This document shows positions 9,332 through 20,781 of a stretch of 64,000 nt of DNA, one piece after another. The position numbers and the translations under genes were made by a program. Location of the stretch: assembly GCF_000143415.4 (NCBI RefSeq), contig NW_003314318.1, forward strand, positions 1,229,394-1,293,393, written 5' to 3'. Every line of letters begins with the position of its first letter. The first letter of the stretch is position 1. The notes under the pieces are model-generated. The model ran no database searches. It was given only the letters and a program-made list of their open reading frames with translations, and was not told the DNA's origin. Source of the DNA: Selaginella moellendorffii (taxonomy: Eukaryota; Streptophyta; Lycopodiopsida; Selaginellales; Selaginellaceae).

Positions 9332-12300
9332 TCACTTCTCTTCGTAGCGAACTTGGACTATGTACTGCAACTTCACCTGGAAACAAACCACATTGTCTTG
9401 CTTGAAAACCAGGGAAAAAGGATAGATTACCTGCTTTGGATCATAGACAACATACTCGTTGTAGTCGAGTGTGCAATCGTCACGACCAGATGACTTCAAG
9501 GCACCGCAAGGAACCGTGATGTTGTTTTTCCATTTGAAGTACTCTGATGAATCCGGAAGCTTCTTTCCCAGGGCCTTGATCGCAACCTTCTCGCGCTCGT
9601 ACTTGGCAACGTCCTGCGAAGGGATAGAATTAAAATGAGAAGGGTGCTTGAGAGTCTTTACTAACCTCTTCTGGTTTTGGAAGCTCGAGCACATTATCGC
9701 CCAGGCCAACGACGGCCAGCATCAAAAATCCTTCTGGTCGGTCCACTCCAGTGAAGGCGTAGCTAGCTGCTTTGCACGACGCGTCGGTGCAGTAGAGACC
9801 CTTGCCAAACTGAGAAGCAAATGAAACGTTATGGCAGTCGCACAAAATTGGACAATTCCAATACCATGTAGCCAGGAACAGGAGCGTTGTAGATTGCCGG
9901 CTGCATTCCCTGAGCCAAAGTGCTGATAAGATTGCAAGTCCTTGTTCCTAGAAATACCTCCGTCAGTACGTACGAAAGCAGGGAAAAAAAACCTCTTTCA
10001 CGTACCGCACCAAAGAAGCACTTTGTTTTTCAGCTTGTCGACTTCTTCGAACGAAGGTCCCGCACTGCTTTCAACCATGAATAACTCCTCCATGACAATG
10101 CTGACAGACTGAGAAAGTAACAAAAAAACGTTTAGTTACGCGCTGTGCTAACGGAAGAGACAACTTACCACATCGTCATACTTAACTGGCTCGTAAGTTT
10201 TCTCCAGGTATTTCTGAACCATCTTATAATCGTCACTTTCTTTGTCCACGCAAGTCATGGTGCTGTTAAGCTTAGCGTAGCGATCGGATAAAGGATCGTC
10301 CAATGTGTCACCAGTCATATCACCTATGATATGTGATGCCACTGATATCGCTTTCAGAGATTCCAGTACGCTTGCACCCTGGGAAACAATATTAGACATC
10401 ATCAATCTTCGATTTGCAGAAGTACCAGTTCGGTGAGGTGAGCAATATCACTGATGACGGTCGGGTGAGTTGAAGGAACCAGCGAAAACCACTTGTTACT
10501 GAAGTCCAGGCACATTTGTTCGTGTTTCTTGCTGTCAGATTCCTTCCGCAAGAAGTCTGCAAACTCCAAGAGGCACTCCTCGCCTGCCAGTCCAATTTGT
10601 TAAATCATAACCTTCTGTTAACACGAGCTTACATCGCTTGAAGTGAAACTCCGAGAGACTTCCTAGAGGTAGCTCCGGCGAGTTGATTCCCATCTCAAAC
10701 ATTGCATGCCTGTTCATAACACCGAAAGTTAACAAACTGCGAGAAGCATTAAACCCGTAACAAACCTGTAGACGGCTTGACTGAATAGGCACTTGCAAAA
10801 TCGGGCAACTTTTGGATCGAGTTTGCAATGCACAGCAACAACACCAAGCTGCTGGTCTTGCAGTCCTCCTGCCCTCGCGTCGCACACATCATCCTAGAAG
10901 AATTGCATGATTTACGACAAAATGTTCTCGACATACCATGTCCACAGGATAGAACTTTGAACGCTTCTTTGTGAACTTCTTCTCTCGTTCCCATGCTTCA
11001 AACTCGTTTCCAGTTATCTCTTTGAACAATGCAGCAAAATTATGGATAGCTTTGTTGACATCAGTCTGCTCGTCCATCCTTTCGTTCACAGGCACGCCAG
11101 TCGCAAGTCGACCTCTCTTGTGGTAAAAATAGAGAGTGCCATCCGGCACTTGAACAAGCTGCTGGGCGGCACAACTGAAAGAAAGCACACACCATACATT
11201 ATCCCAAAACCCGCTTAAATGCACTTACTGATTGAGGCCACTTGTCTGATCGCAGATAGAGAATGCGCAATTGTAGACAATCCCTTCGTGTTCAAACACA
11301 CGCCCTCCTTCTTTGTCGAGCTCGCTGTCCTTGTGAACATACTTCTTGCCCGCCAGTTTTATCTGCAAAAAGCGTACAACAGGCTTGTGAATGTAAACCA
11401 CGGCAACCAGAGATTTACTTCATCAGTTAAGTAGGTGCTACTGTCCACGTTTTGATCTGCAGCCACACCTTGGTCCACCTGTTGTTTCTTCGCAGCGCGT
11501 TTGTCGCCCTCAGCTTGAGCGCCGAAGAGGTAAGGCGCAAAATCTAAGACTTCGTTCTTTGATAAACAATCCTGAAGCCAGGATTCCTTGACGACAGGAA
11601 TGTTTTTGGACCTGGAGGCTCAGACCGGAAAGTCAGATTGAAAGTAGAGCGATAGCAAAACCTGGCGTCGCCTATCTTCGCGTAGACACCGCTTGACAAG
11701 TCGCTCTCAGCTACTACCAAGCAAGTTATGCCTATACATTGAATGAAGTGAGAAAGAAGTCTACTTGTTGCCCAAAAAGTCACCTTCTTTCAGAGCGTGC
11801 GCAACCTTGCCACCGTGTTTTTCGAAGTCCCCTCGCAACTTGTACTGATATAAGAAAACGTTAAGGCCCCTTGAACGAAAAGAAATGACAAAACCTGCGG
11901 ACGTTTAGTCCGGCCAGCGAGTAAAATATGCATTCCAGAAAACGGTTTTCCGGGAGCAGGCTTTGCCGAATCTTCCGTATGCCGCACAGGCCTCTTTTCG
12001 GTATCGTGTTCTTGCTCCCACTGTACAAGGTTTAGCACTTGAAACCCAAGACGTTTAAACTTCAGCGAACCTTGGTTATGTAGTCATTCTTCAGCTGTTT
12101 TGGAATCTTGAGCGGCTCTTTCTTGCGTGGAACATTCTTTGTAGAAAAGCCACATTTGGACCACTCGGAAATGTAGCCAGTGCAAGTGTACTCGTGAACT
12201 GCGAACTTCAGCGCACCACCGCAGCTTGGGCAAGGCTCCAGCGGCCCGTACATCATTTGATCAGCACTAAAATGCAATTTATAAAAGAAAAGTTAAGAAA

Positions 12301-12576
12301 GAAAAACCACAAGAAGGAAAGCCATTCGTCATACCAATGCTCGTAAACGGAGATGGAAGAATCCATCTCCTGGGCGTTCTCGGAAAGGATCGCCCTCGCC
12401 TCCTCCTCGGACACATTGCTCTTGAGCTTCTCCACAAACTCGTGGAAGTTCTTGACGTCTTGCTCCCGGCTCTTGGCGTCGCCACCACCGCCAGTCTTTT
12501 GCTTCTTGAGCTGCTTCTCGTCATCCATGGCCTGCTTGCCCCGCACCTCGGCGGATCTCGTCCCCACCCTGCTCAT
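9332..12576 (-). CDS. PARP3: Plant PARP3-type poly(ADP-ribose) polymerase
   Basis: The gene encodes the plant nuclear PARP lacking the two N-terminal PARP1 zinc fingers. In order: a lysine-rich N-terminus from the ATG at 12576, the PADR1 domain with its zinc-binding CPSCGG and CTGYISEWSKCGF motifs (12270-12070), a BRCT domain (PFSGMHILLAGR near 11940), a WGR domain (KLAGKKYVHKD to YNCAFSICD near 11380-11230), the helical regulatory domain (11200-10150) and the catalytic domain (10080-9332). Introns are many and short. In the catalytic signature the histidine of the H-Y-E triad is replaced by cysteine (LWCG near 10005-9995). The tyrosine (GKGLYC) and the final glutamate (NEYVVYDP) are kept. 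Reported plant PARP3 proteins also depart from the H-Y-E triad. The stop is at 9332. Confidence 0.92.
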
Positions 12577-12980
12577 TTTCTCTGCCTCCCTGGAAAAATT
12601 GTGTCAGCTAAAGCTCGAGTAAGGGAAATAATCCGGGGTTTGGCGCTGCTATGTGTGCATGGTGTCTACACTCGGCTCGGCGTCACGTGTCCCGTGGACG
12701 TGGGCCAGTCCATCTTCGTCAGCTGGCAAACCCCGTTTAAACGCTCCGGCTTTACGCAGCACATATTAAGTAGTGCGTAGTAATGCATATACGTATCCCT
12801 GGAAAATCGAGCAGATTGTAAGAATCGAAACAAAGCTATACAACCTACTACGCTCACGCTGGAACATCGTTGTAGTAAAATACAGTCGAGCTTGGAAAGA
12901 AGAGCACTGTTTACTCGTAAAGCTATTGTGTATTACGTCAAATTCGTTAACAGAAGAAAGTAAGAAACTAAAGAATGACC
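12577..12980. other. Spacer between PARP3 and dynamin genes
   Basis: Both neighbours run on the minus strand, so this 404-bp stretch should include the PARP3 promoter and leader (12577-12760) and the 3' untranslated part of the dynamin gene (near 12981). A CACGTG G-box-type word lies at 12685-12690, with CCACGT nearby at 12698. No coding signal is seen. Confidence 0.45.
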
Positions 12981-15653
12981 TCATTTATCCCAGACGACTG
13001 CGTCTATTTCATCCCGCGCGCTTTTATAGAGGTCGAGCCTCTTGCCGCAAGCCGAGCGACGTTCCATGAGCCCCGGATCCTCGTCCAGCATCTGTGCCAG
13101 CTGCTTCCCCTGCGGAGTTTGTACAGGAAATTTGTATGAGATAAACAAGTTTCGAGGCTGAAGGTTTCCTATCTACCTCTCGCTTGCCGATCTGTGCGTA
13201 AAAGTTGTGGAGCAGCGAGCGCTTGGCTTCGCGAACTTGACAGTGAACAACGGCTTTGGGAACAGCGTTCTTGAGCATTTCGCAGACCATGTGAACGTAT
13301 TGCAGTACGTTGGATCCTGAAAACGCAAGCGATGAGCATTTGTTATGTTTTCAGCTTGGTTACGAACCTATTCGGCGCAAATGAGCTTCCCCATAACGGT
13401 CGGCTGTTGTATTGTTCGGATGTCCTTTCTCGACTTCCTGGGGGAGTTTACGGAAGTACTCCACAGTCAGATAGCCGGCCTCCATATCCACTAGCGACTG
13501 ACAAAATTTCCTACTGTCTTCACGAAACCTCTCTAAAGCCTCCACTGCTGCAGCAGACAACTCCGCTTGAAAAGTTGGAAAGCGCTTAAGTTCCTGAAGG
13601 CGTAAACTTGTGAGCACATATAAAATTAACATCATAGCATTTTACCTGGGTCTCGTTTATAGCTTTCCTCACAAGCTCTTTCAGTATAAAATGCACCTGA
13701 AAAACAATGCACAAAATGCTCTCAACTTATAACTATAACAAATAAAAACTTACAGCATCTACAGCCGCCTCTGCTGGTCCTCTCAAATAACCAAGCGAAC
13801 CTTCAATAAGTCGCCGATACGCTTGCTCTGGAGCAATCAAATGAGGCTGATAGCCATCAGCCTCTGCGATAACTTTCCGAACGTTTTGAATGGAAAGATG
13901 TCTGTCAAACGGCAGTTTCTTCACAGCTGCAGGTAGTTGGTGATCAAACACGTTATAGATTCGATCTCCTCCAGGACGTCTGACGCGATAATCAAATGTA
14001 AAGCCAACTAAAAGCATTCCCATAAAAAACTTACCCTCCATCTAAATACGCCTTGAAAACATGGTCAAACGCCCTGCAAAGCTCTAACACGGTATACAGT
14101 TGCCCCTAAAAATGCAAGTACTTCAGCTCCAGATATAATGAAGCGAGCTAGTCCTTTATCTTACCCCTGCGTCCGATGCAATAGGTCTCCCAAGTCGGTC
14201 AAGTTCTGCTTCTAGTTCGGTGATGGTTTTGTTTATAAGGGATTGAATACTCGGAATACGTGCCTTTATCACTGCTTCCAAATGCTGCAAAAGAGATTTT
14301 TCAGAGCGGCCACAAAATGTTTCACAATCACCTTCGAAAGAACTCTTCCAAGATATTCAGAGCCCATGCGGCTTGCCAAATGCCTGTAATCTGGACTTGA
14401 AGAGAAATACTCACGTTCCCTTCGTCTGGCGACGATCATGTCGACACTTTTATTTATGTCTGCTTGTGATCGATTGACAACACCGATCCAGGGACGTTGC
14501 AATCGATAGGAATGACCCTCCAACACCTGTAGAAAATCAGAGTCAATCTAAACTGAAGAATTTAGTAAACATAAAGATACTTGCATCAATAGCATTGGTT
14601 CCCTTATCCATCAGATCCAACTTTGTGAGAACTCCAAACGTTCGGTCACCTAACGCAATGTTCTAATCCATTAGAACATTGCCATGAAAATAATATATCT
14701 CACCCGTCGGATCGACTTCGCGTGCAAGTTTCATTGCGTCTGATGTTGCTATATCTTGATTGGCAGGAGAGATGGCCAGAATGATCGTATTTTCCTGAAG
14801 TTACAAGATGTTAAGCACTGCAAAGGTTGAATAATAACCAGAAACCAACCTTTTCAACATAAGACCTGACCATGTTTTCAATATCACCGACAATGCTTTC
14901 AGGCTGCCCGTCTGCAAAGCAAAAGGAAAAAGAAAAAAGCTAAAACATTCGTCATGAAAATTCTTACCAACAGCAATTTTCGTTAAGCCCGGAAGGTCTA
15001 TCATAGTCAAATTCACGACTGCCACAAAACACAAGAAGTTAAACTCGTCGTGGAAACAATCAACCATGAAACAAACCATTTCGAGAGTAAATGCTCAGAT
15101 GAATAGGAACCGGCGAGATTTGTTTGCTACGTCCAGTGATCCGATCGGTTTCGTCTTGAATCTCCTTTCTCACCAGTGCTAAGACAAATAGAAAGCGTAA
15201 GAGCTAAGTCCGCCAGAAGTAGGAGTTACCAAAGTTTCTTACCGAAGTCCGTGAATTTCTTCTTAGGTAGATGCAAAAACTCCGCGTAGTCAGGCCCATC
15301 CTCTGTCCTATGCAACTGTAGCACTAGCGGCCTCCTGGTCACAATTCCTTCAAACAAAATGCTGCTATCACCGGCGCCAAGAAAAAGACCAAAGAATCTT
15401 ACCAGACCCTCTGGGCAAGAAATCGCGCCCAACAATGCTCTCCAACACCGATGATTTCCCGGAGCTCTGGAACAATCCCGGAATAAACTTTCATTCTCCA
15501 CTAAAGAAAATGCGAGACACTCACCTGGCCTCCCACCACAACCACGGACGGCAAAGATTCCCAGAGCGTCGGCAGCGCGTTGTTCCCCCCATAATCCCCC
15601 AGCACCGTGCAAGCTCGCTGGATCCGATTGATAAGCCCGATCAAGCTCTCCAT
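12981..15653 (-). CDS. Dynamin-related protein, DRP1/phragmoplastin type
   Basis: This large GTPase remodels membrane at the plant cell plate and plasma membrane. The ATG at 15653 gives [20 protein letters not shown], the DRP1 N-terminus. The P-loop GGQ|SSGKS is split by an intron at about 15525-15470. GTPase landmarks follow: [26 protein letters not shown], the switch region [13 protein letters not shown] (near 15020-14975), then the stalk ([24 protein letters not shown], 14526-14455) and the GTPase effector domain ending EIDAVVWDK. Stop TGA is at 12981. There is no PH or proline-rich domain, as expected for DRP1 and unlike DRP2. It is cut by many short introns and appears intact. It is the source of the broken copy at 1-1055. 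Confidence 0.92.
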
Positions 15654-16009
15654 CCCTGAGAAAGAAGAAATCCCTCCCACGAATGCGAGACGCCGGAGAT
15701 AGATCCCTAGCCTAGATCAGATCTGAGAGCGCGGGATCGAAATCTGCATTGCCGCCCAGCTCCAACGCTCTCTCCGCGTCGTGCCTAGTAAAATAAAACC
15801 CTTATTTTCTCCCATCGCCATATACGCCTGGTTTAAAGAGGAGATGACCGGTTGGAAGAATCTCCCAGTCTCTTTTTAAGAACGTTGCTGTGTCTATTCC
15901 AAGCACAACCAAAGTGGGCGAGGAATCCACATCAAAGAAGAAGCACGAAAAAAAAAAACTCTTCCATCCAGAAACTGTGATTTCTTCTTTTTTTGCTAGA
16001 ACTTCTTTG
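15654..16009. other. Spacer: dynamin promoter and BUD23 3' end
   Basis: This 356-bp gap separates two minus-strand genes. The side next to 15654 must contain the dynamin promoter and leader. The side near 16009 holds the BUD23 3' untranslated end, with A-rich and T-rich runs near 15949-15958 and 15984-15994. No further gene is seen. Confidence 0.4.
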
Positions 16010-17333
16010 CTAGAACCGAGCTTTGCGCTTTCTTCCAGTGTATTTGGTGTCTCTGGGAACTTCATGCCCGGCTTTTCGGCGTTGTTCTTTCTTGCGGAGA
16101 ATCCAATCGCGTCCTTTTTTGTTCTTCTTCTCGAGCTTGCTTCTCTTTGCGGGTCTTTCCCTCCCGGAGAATTTCACCTGAGTGTCACAGAAACTTGAAG
16201 TTTAGTGTCTAAGGTATTTTCGCGTACCGTTCTTGCATCTTCTTCTTCATCATCCTCGTCAATCTCGTTGTCTTCACTTTCGCTTCCTCCGTCCTCGCCC
16301 TTGGGTTTTGGAAGTACGCTGGGAGGCCCAGATACCAGACAGAGAAAATACTTCTTCGCGCGAGAGCTGGAGGCATGGAACGTTAAGTTTCTCAAAGTTG
16401 AAAGGAAACTTATAGAGCTTACCTGTGAGGATAATCCACCACAAGACCGCCCGAGAAGCCACAGCGCATAGCTGCGGATGTGATCAACTCAAGCTGCACA
16501 GTGTTCTCGGGATAGATCTGGAGCACTGCTCTGGCACCTCTCGCTAGACAATGGAAGAGCGCCGTAAAGAAACATCTAAAACAACGCGAATTACTTGAAA
16601 GTTTGAAACACGAAACGCTTACTTCAGCCTCTTCCGCGGATCATTGCACGACTTATCGGCGTTGCACAGCCACTGCTCACCTAGCGAAGATCAGGTCCAA
16701 CATGGAATAAAAGAGAAAGAAAGAAGGAAAAAGAGAGAGAGGACTCTACCTGGACAGCAGAAATGCTGATCGCTCCATCAAACACTCCTGGCCGTAGTCC
16801 TAATCCCTGCAAGCATTCGCAAAGTCAAGAAGAATCGTAAGAAATGAGAGTACCTGTCCTATGTCTCCTAGAAGTAAATCACCGTCCGCTTCCCGTTCTA
16901 GAGCAACTTCTGGAAGAAAAAAAGTGAAAAGAATGTCAAAACCAAGAAATCCTTCTTCTTTGTCCTAGATCACCTAGCATCGATTGTGAAATGTCCATTC
17001 CTATCCAGTGATGACCTTTCTCGCTCAAACTTTCTCCACTCAAGCCCGATCCACAACCTGCTCGAAGAAGAGAATCAATACGAAGAAAACAATGCAAGGA
17101 GAGAAAATACCAATGTCAAGAAGAAGCTTTGGTTTGTCATCAGGCAAAGCGAGAAGCTCCATAGCCCTCTCTGTCAGCTTTGCCTTCACAAAATTCACGA
17201 ATAGCTTAAGTGTATGCTCCCAATACCACGCATTTACCTGGATATGGATGATCCGAGACGACGTCGTGTATTTTCGCGACTCGGATTCATTGTAGAAGAG
17301 CTCCGGAGGCGCCTGGCGCTCTGGCCGCGCCAT
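16010..17333 (-). CDS. BUD23: BUD23-type 18S rRNA (guanine-N7)-methyltransferase
   Basis: The enzyme makes m7G in 18S rRNA during small-subunit maturation. The ATG at 17333 gives [16 protein letters not shown], a signature start of the BUD23/WBSCR22 family. SAM-binding motif I is [13 protein letters not shown], split by an intron near 17055, followed by [38 protein letters not shown] and [15 protein letters not shown]. An acidic stretch ([18 protein letters not shown]) precedes the basic C-terminus ([34 protein letters not shown]) that is typical of the family. The stop is at 16010. Introns are short and the gene looks intact. A perfect telo-box sits just upstream of the start, as is common for plant ribosome-biogenesis genes. 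Confidence 0.93.
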
Positions 17334-17381
17334 AAACCCTAATTCTTAGTGTCCACAAACCAAGAACCCTAAAATATCAGG
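17334..17381. promoter_or_regulatory. 48-bp bidirectional start region with telo-box
   Basis: Only 48 bases separate the BUD23 start codon (minus) from that of the next gene (plus). AAACCCTAA, the plant telo-box, is at 17334-17342, and a second AACCCTAA-like word is at 17363-17370. Telo-boxes mark promoters of plant translation and ribosome-biogenesis genes. Each gene's 5' leader and core promoter must overlap the other gene's coding region or this short spacer. Confidence 0.65.
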
Positions 17382-17986
17382 ATGAAGATGGGGCTACTCC
17401 AATTGCCGTCTTCTTTCTCGTATCTTCTCTATAATCCACACCATCGCTCCTCCGCACGATCACCAGCATTTCCATCTGGCATTACTTGCTCGGCAGCGCG
17501 AGTGGAGCGAGCGGCGGCCTCGAGAAGGAGAAGATTGGTAGAAATTGGCGCAGTCTCGGACGAGAAATTCCGGACGATTGCCGCGGCGGCGGTGGCCCTC
17601 CCGATTGGAATGGCAGCGATGGCGGTCTTTGGAGCGTTTCTACTCCAGCGCCAAATCAGGATGGAAGCATTGCGGGACGTAAGTATCAACTAGGAGAAGA
17701 AATCGTGCTGACAAGAGTTTCTTTCTTCCAGGGAGAAGAATTTATTAAGCTGGTCGAGGGTGGAATGGACGAAGAGACTGCCAAGAACACAATTCTCAGT
17801 AGAATCGAGATCATAGGACCGGACCTCAGGAGCGAGTTTAGACGCAAACGTCCGCAAATTCAAGACAAGATCGAGCAGGAGCAGCAGCAGGACGAGCAAG
17901 AGCAAGAACAGGAGCAACAAACCGAGGAGCCCGAGCTGGACACGAAGATTCAAACGCCAGTGACGATGATGCGAGAAGAAAACTAA
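17382..17986 (+). CDS. Predicted plastid single-pass membrane protein of unknown function
   Basis: I do not recognise the family. Two exons (17382-17678 and 17732-17986, intron 53 bp with GTAAG and a TTCCAG acceptor) join in frame to encode 183 residues. The N-terminus is rich in serine, alanine and arginine and lacks acidic residues, like a chloroplast transit peptide. A hydrophobic segment (AAAAVALPIGMAAMAVFGAFLL, about residues 68-90) could span a membrane. The C-terminal half is soluble, with GEEFIKLVEGGMDEETAKNTILSRIEIIGPDL followed by a strongly Q/E-rich tail. It diverges from BUD23 by 48 bp and converges on IspD with 26 bp between stops. Confidence 0.72.
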
Positions 17987-18012
17987 AATCTGAATGGACT
18001 GATTGATCCATC

Positions 18013-19537
18013 TTAGTTGGCGGATTGGAGGATCCTCTCTGCGACCAGCATGTCGTCTGGTGTAGTTACCTGTAAAACTATCACATTTACTGAAAGAACC
18101 ACAAAGAGAAGAAAGGAGTGACTTACTTTCAAGTTGGAGTAAGAGCCCTCTGTGATGAACACTGGACGCTTCAAAAACTCCACAATGGAAACATCATCTG
18201 TGACCTCCAATCCATCCCTGCATCAAAACCAAGTTCTTTTCACGGCCAACAAAAGAACTGTACGCTCTTGCTCACCTCTCAACAAGTCCGAATCCCTGAC
18301 GAAGTAGTGATGGTTCTATAGCCTGCAAGTTAAAGCTAGTAAGTGAGGGAATGTTTCATCGAGTTTTACCTGAGGTGTTTGCATTTCCCACAAGTTCTGT
18401 CTGTTCAATGTCTTTTTGACGAAGTGATCGCTTCCTGCCTGTGGTCAAATTTACTATCAATCCAGAACGAGTATGATCTGCGTACCTCTTTGATAGTGGC
18501 TTTAACACGTACTCCAAGAACGGCAGCTCCATGCACCCAGGCATCTCTCAAAACCTGAAAACCACGCGAACAGTTTGAGTGTTTGAAAGACGAGTAAGCA
18601 ACGCATACACCCTCTGTATGTCATGCCCAAGGACAAGAGGTCGCGCAGAATCATGGATACAAGCTAGCTTCGAGTCATCACTGATAGCCTGAAACAACCG
18701 AGACAACACTAGTTCGATCAGACATGATAAGACCCAAGCAAATTTCACCTGGAGCCCGCTGAAAACAGAATCTTGTCTCTCCCTGCCAGGTAGAGCAAAT
18801 TTTACGACTATCTTGATGTTTTTGCTAGCTTCTGAGAAGTAAACGTCTTGAAAAAATGATCAAACTGGCATAATGTTTGTTACCTTCAAACAGATGCTTG
18901 AATGATGGGTCACAAACCACCACAACCTCCTTAACTTCAGGCATGTTAGCAAATGTATAAAAACTGTGGCAAACGCGCTAGCATCAACAAAACGAAGACC
19001 AAGTTATTCCGCACTAACCTGTATAGCGCAATAGGCTGTCCTAGAAGAGGCAAATATTGTTTTGGCATATCAGCCTGCAAGAATAACAATCGCGATTAGA
19101 AACTCACACAAAAGGGTAGAAAGAGTCAGACTATACCCCCATCCGCTTCCCTACGCCACCAGCAAGTAAGATCACAGATACCGAGTGCTCCGGAACCACC
19201 TTAAGAATTTGCAAGGAATCAAACAAATCAGCTTCTAAAGGGCTGGAAATCAAGAAACCAACCTCAGAGTCTTCCTTCACCAAGCTGGATGCACATAGAG
19301 CTGCTGCATTGGCCTTTACTAGCAATCTTGGAACTGCAAGGAAGACAAGAATACTGGGGGTTGATCCAAAACTTATGTTCCATGAGAACCTGAGCGTGTC
19401 AGCAACACACTTTGCTTCCGAGAACAAGCACCAGCAGCACCACAAGGAGCAGCAGAGGAGAATTCACTCTGATATTGAAGCTTGGATTGCCCACCGCTCG
19501 AAAGGGGTACTATGATTCCGGGAGCCACAGCCGCCAT
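18013..19537 (-). CDS. ispD: 2-C-methyl-D-erythritol 4-phosphate cytidylyltransferase, plastid
   Basis: This enzyme joins MEP and CTP to give CDP-ME, the third step of the plastid isoprenoid (MEP) pathway. The first in-frame ATG at 19537 follows an in-frame stop at about 19676, and starts a serine/alanine-rich transit peptide. Exon 1 ends ...LLTRS with a 58-bp intron, joining in phase to [14 protein letters not shown]. The cytidylyltransferase fold follows: [16 protein letters not shown] (nucleotide-binding loop), [45 protein letters not shown] and TDDVSIVEF. The C-terminus [13 protein letters not shown] ends at the stop at 18013. The start codon is only 29 bp from the stop of ARV1 upstream on the same strand. 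It is the source of the broken copy at 3995-4770. Confidence 0.93.
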
Positions 19538-19566
19538 AGCCAGAGCAGTGATGAAAACCCGATTGG

Positions 19567-20626
19567 TCAAAGTTGAGGTTGAGGGTTTGCCCACAAACTG
19601 TAGTATAAGAACAACTTCCAGAAAAATGTCGGGGCTGCAGATGCTGCTACTAAGACCATACTTATGTTCGCGCTAGTGTTCAAAACAACTAACAATCAAA
19701 CGTAGTCATTTCATCAACAGCCAACAAGAAGTTTTCGTCTTCCATTTCTTACCTTGCAGAGCGACTCCATTGGAGATCAGTACCAACACCTCAATCACCA
19801 ACGCGATATGCGGGGAGAAGTCCCATATCTGCACGAAGCAAGGAACACATAATCGACATACTCGTCGTGCAAATGCAAAGGAAGGATACCATACCATCAT
19901 CGCAAAAATGAAAAGCTTGAAGTAGCTTGAAGAAGTGATTGCGGTAAGGATGTCCATTAAACTCGTCGAGCTGGAACGTTTCTTTGTGAAGAATCTGTGC
20001 ATGATCCAGATGCCTGTGATATAGCTACTGAAAGTCACTGCTGCTTTGGCCAACATCTATATCATCGTCACGGAATGTAAAGCACAACTTCTAGATCAAA
20101 TTGCTAGATCACCTTAGCCGATCGATACGAGATGGCAGCGGCCCTCTCAGTGCTAAAATAGTCGTAGAGACATGCTTCCAAAACAACAAGTAGAAGAACT
20201 GCCATCACTACGACCTGCTTTCAAACGACAAAATCAGCTCCCCTCGAGAGAATCGAAAGAGCGAAACACTTACTTTCGAACTTAGAGCGTTGCTGTTGAA
20301 GAACAAGTGCCGGTAAGCCTCTGGCTTGTGCAAGACAATATCAACGAAAACAATCTGGAAAACACGATCCATCATCAAACGCAGAAAGTAGAAGATCATC
20401 GATCGGAATGACAAGCTTACAATCGGCTCGCACTCCACATATTCATCAGCGACGCATCCACATTTTGGCTGAAAAACAAAACAGAGACAAGATAAAGAAC
20501 ACGAAGCGATCGAGAACGATTTCCCGCAGATCATCAAGAACTTACGCATTTCCGGAGGCGCAGATTGCCCGGCGAGTACTGCACAAAGGTGCCGATCACG
20601 GGCGATCCACAGTGCACGCAGCGCAT
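19567..20626 (-). CDS. ARV1: ARV1-like ER lipid/sterol homeostasis protein
   Basis: ARV1 proteins are ER membrane proteins needed for sterol trafficking and lipid balance. The ATG at 20626 begins MRCVHCGSPVIGTFVQYS. An N-terminal zinc-ribbon-like motif with CVHC (exon 1) and CPKCG (made across the first splice) is followed by VADEYVECEPI and IVFVDIVLHKPEAYRHLFFN, the ARV homology domain. Hydrophobic segments follow (VVVMAVLLLVVLEACLYDYF and three later ones). The last exon (19567-19688) is recovered by joining ...NGVALQ at 19753 to VVLNTSANISMVLVAA after a 64-bp intron. It ends at TGA 19567-19569. This exon is easy to miss because it overlaps what could be read as IspD leader. The source copy of the fragment at 3288-3990. 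Confidence 0.9.
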
Positions 20627-20781
20627 CCTCGCGGAGAATCAAAACCCTAGACCCCGCGGCACAAGAGCACAAAATATTTATTTCCATTGCATTTGCAGAG
20701 ACTCGGGGTAAGAGAAAGAATTGCTATTAACACGAGTAGATAGTAAAACTAGCTGCCAAGAAGCTCGGTAAATTCTCCCCG

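Noticed and set aside
12677-12695. G-box near the PARP3 start as a proven regulatory site
   Set aside because: A single CACGTG word can occur by chance; listed only as a remark in the spacer entry.
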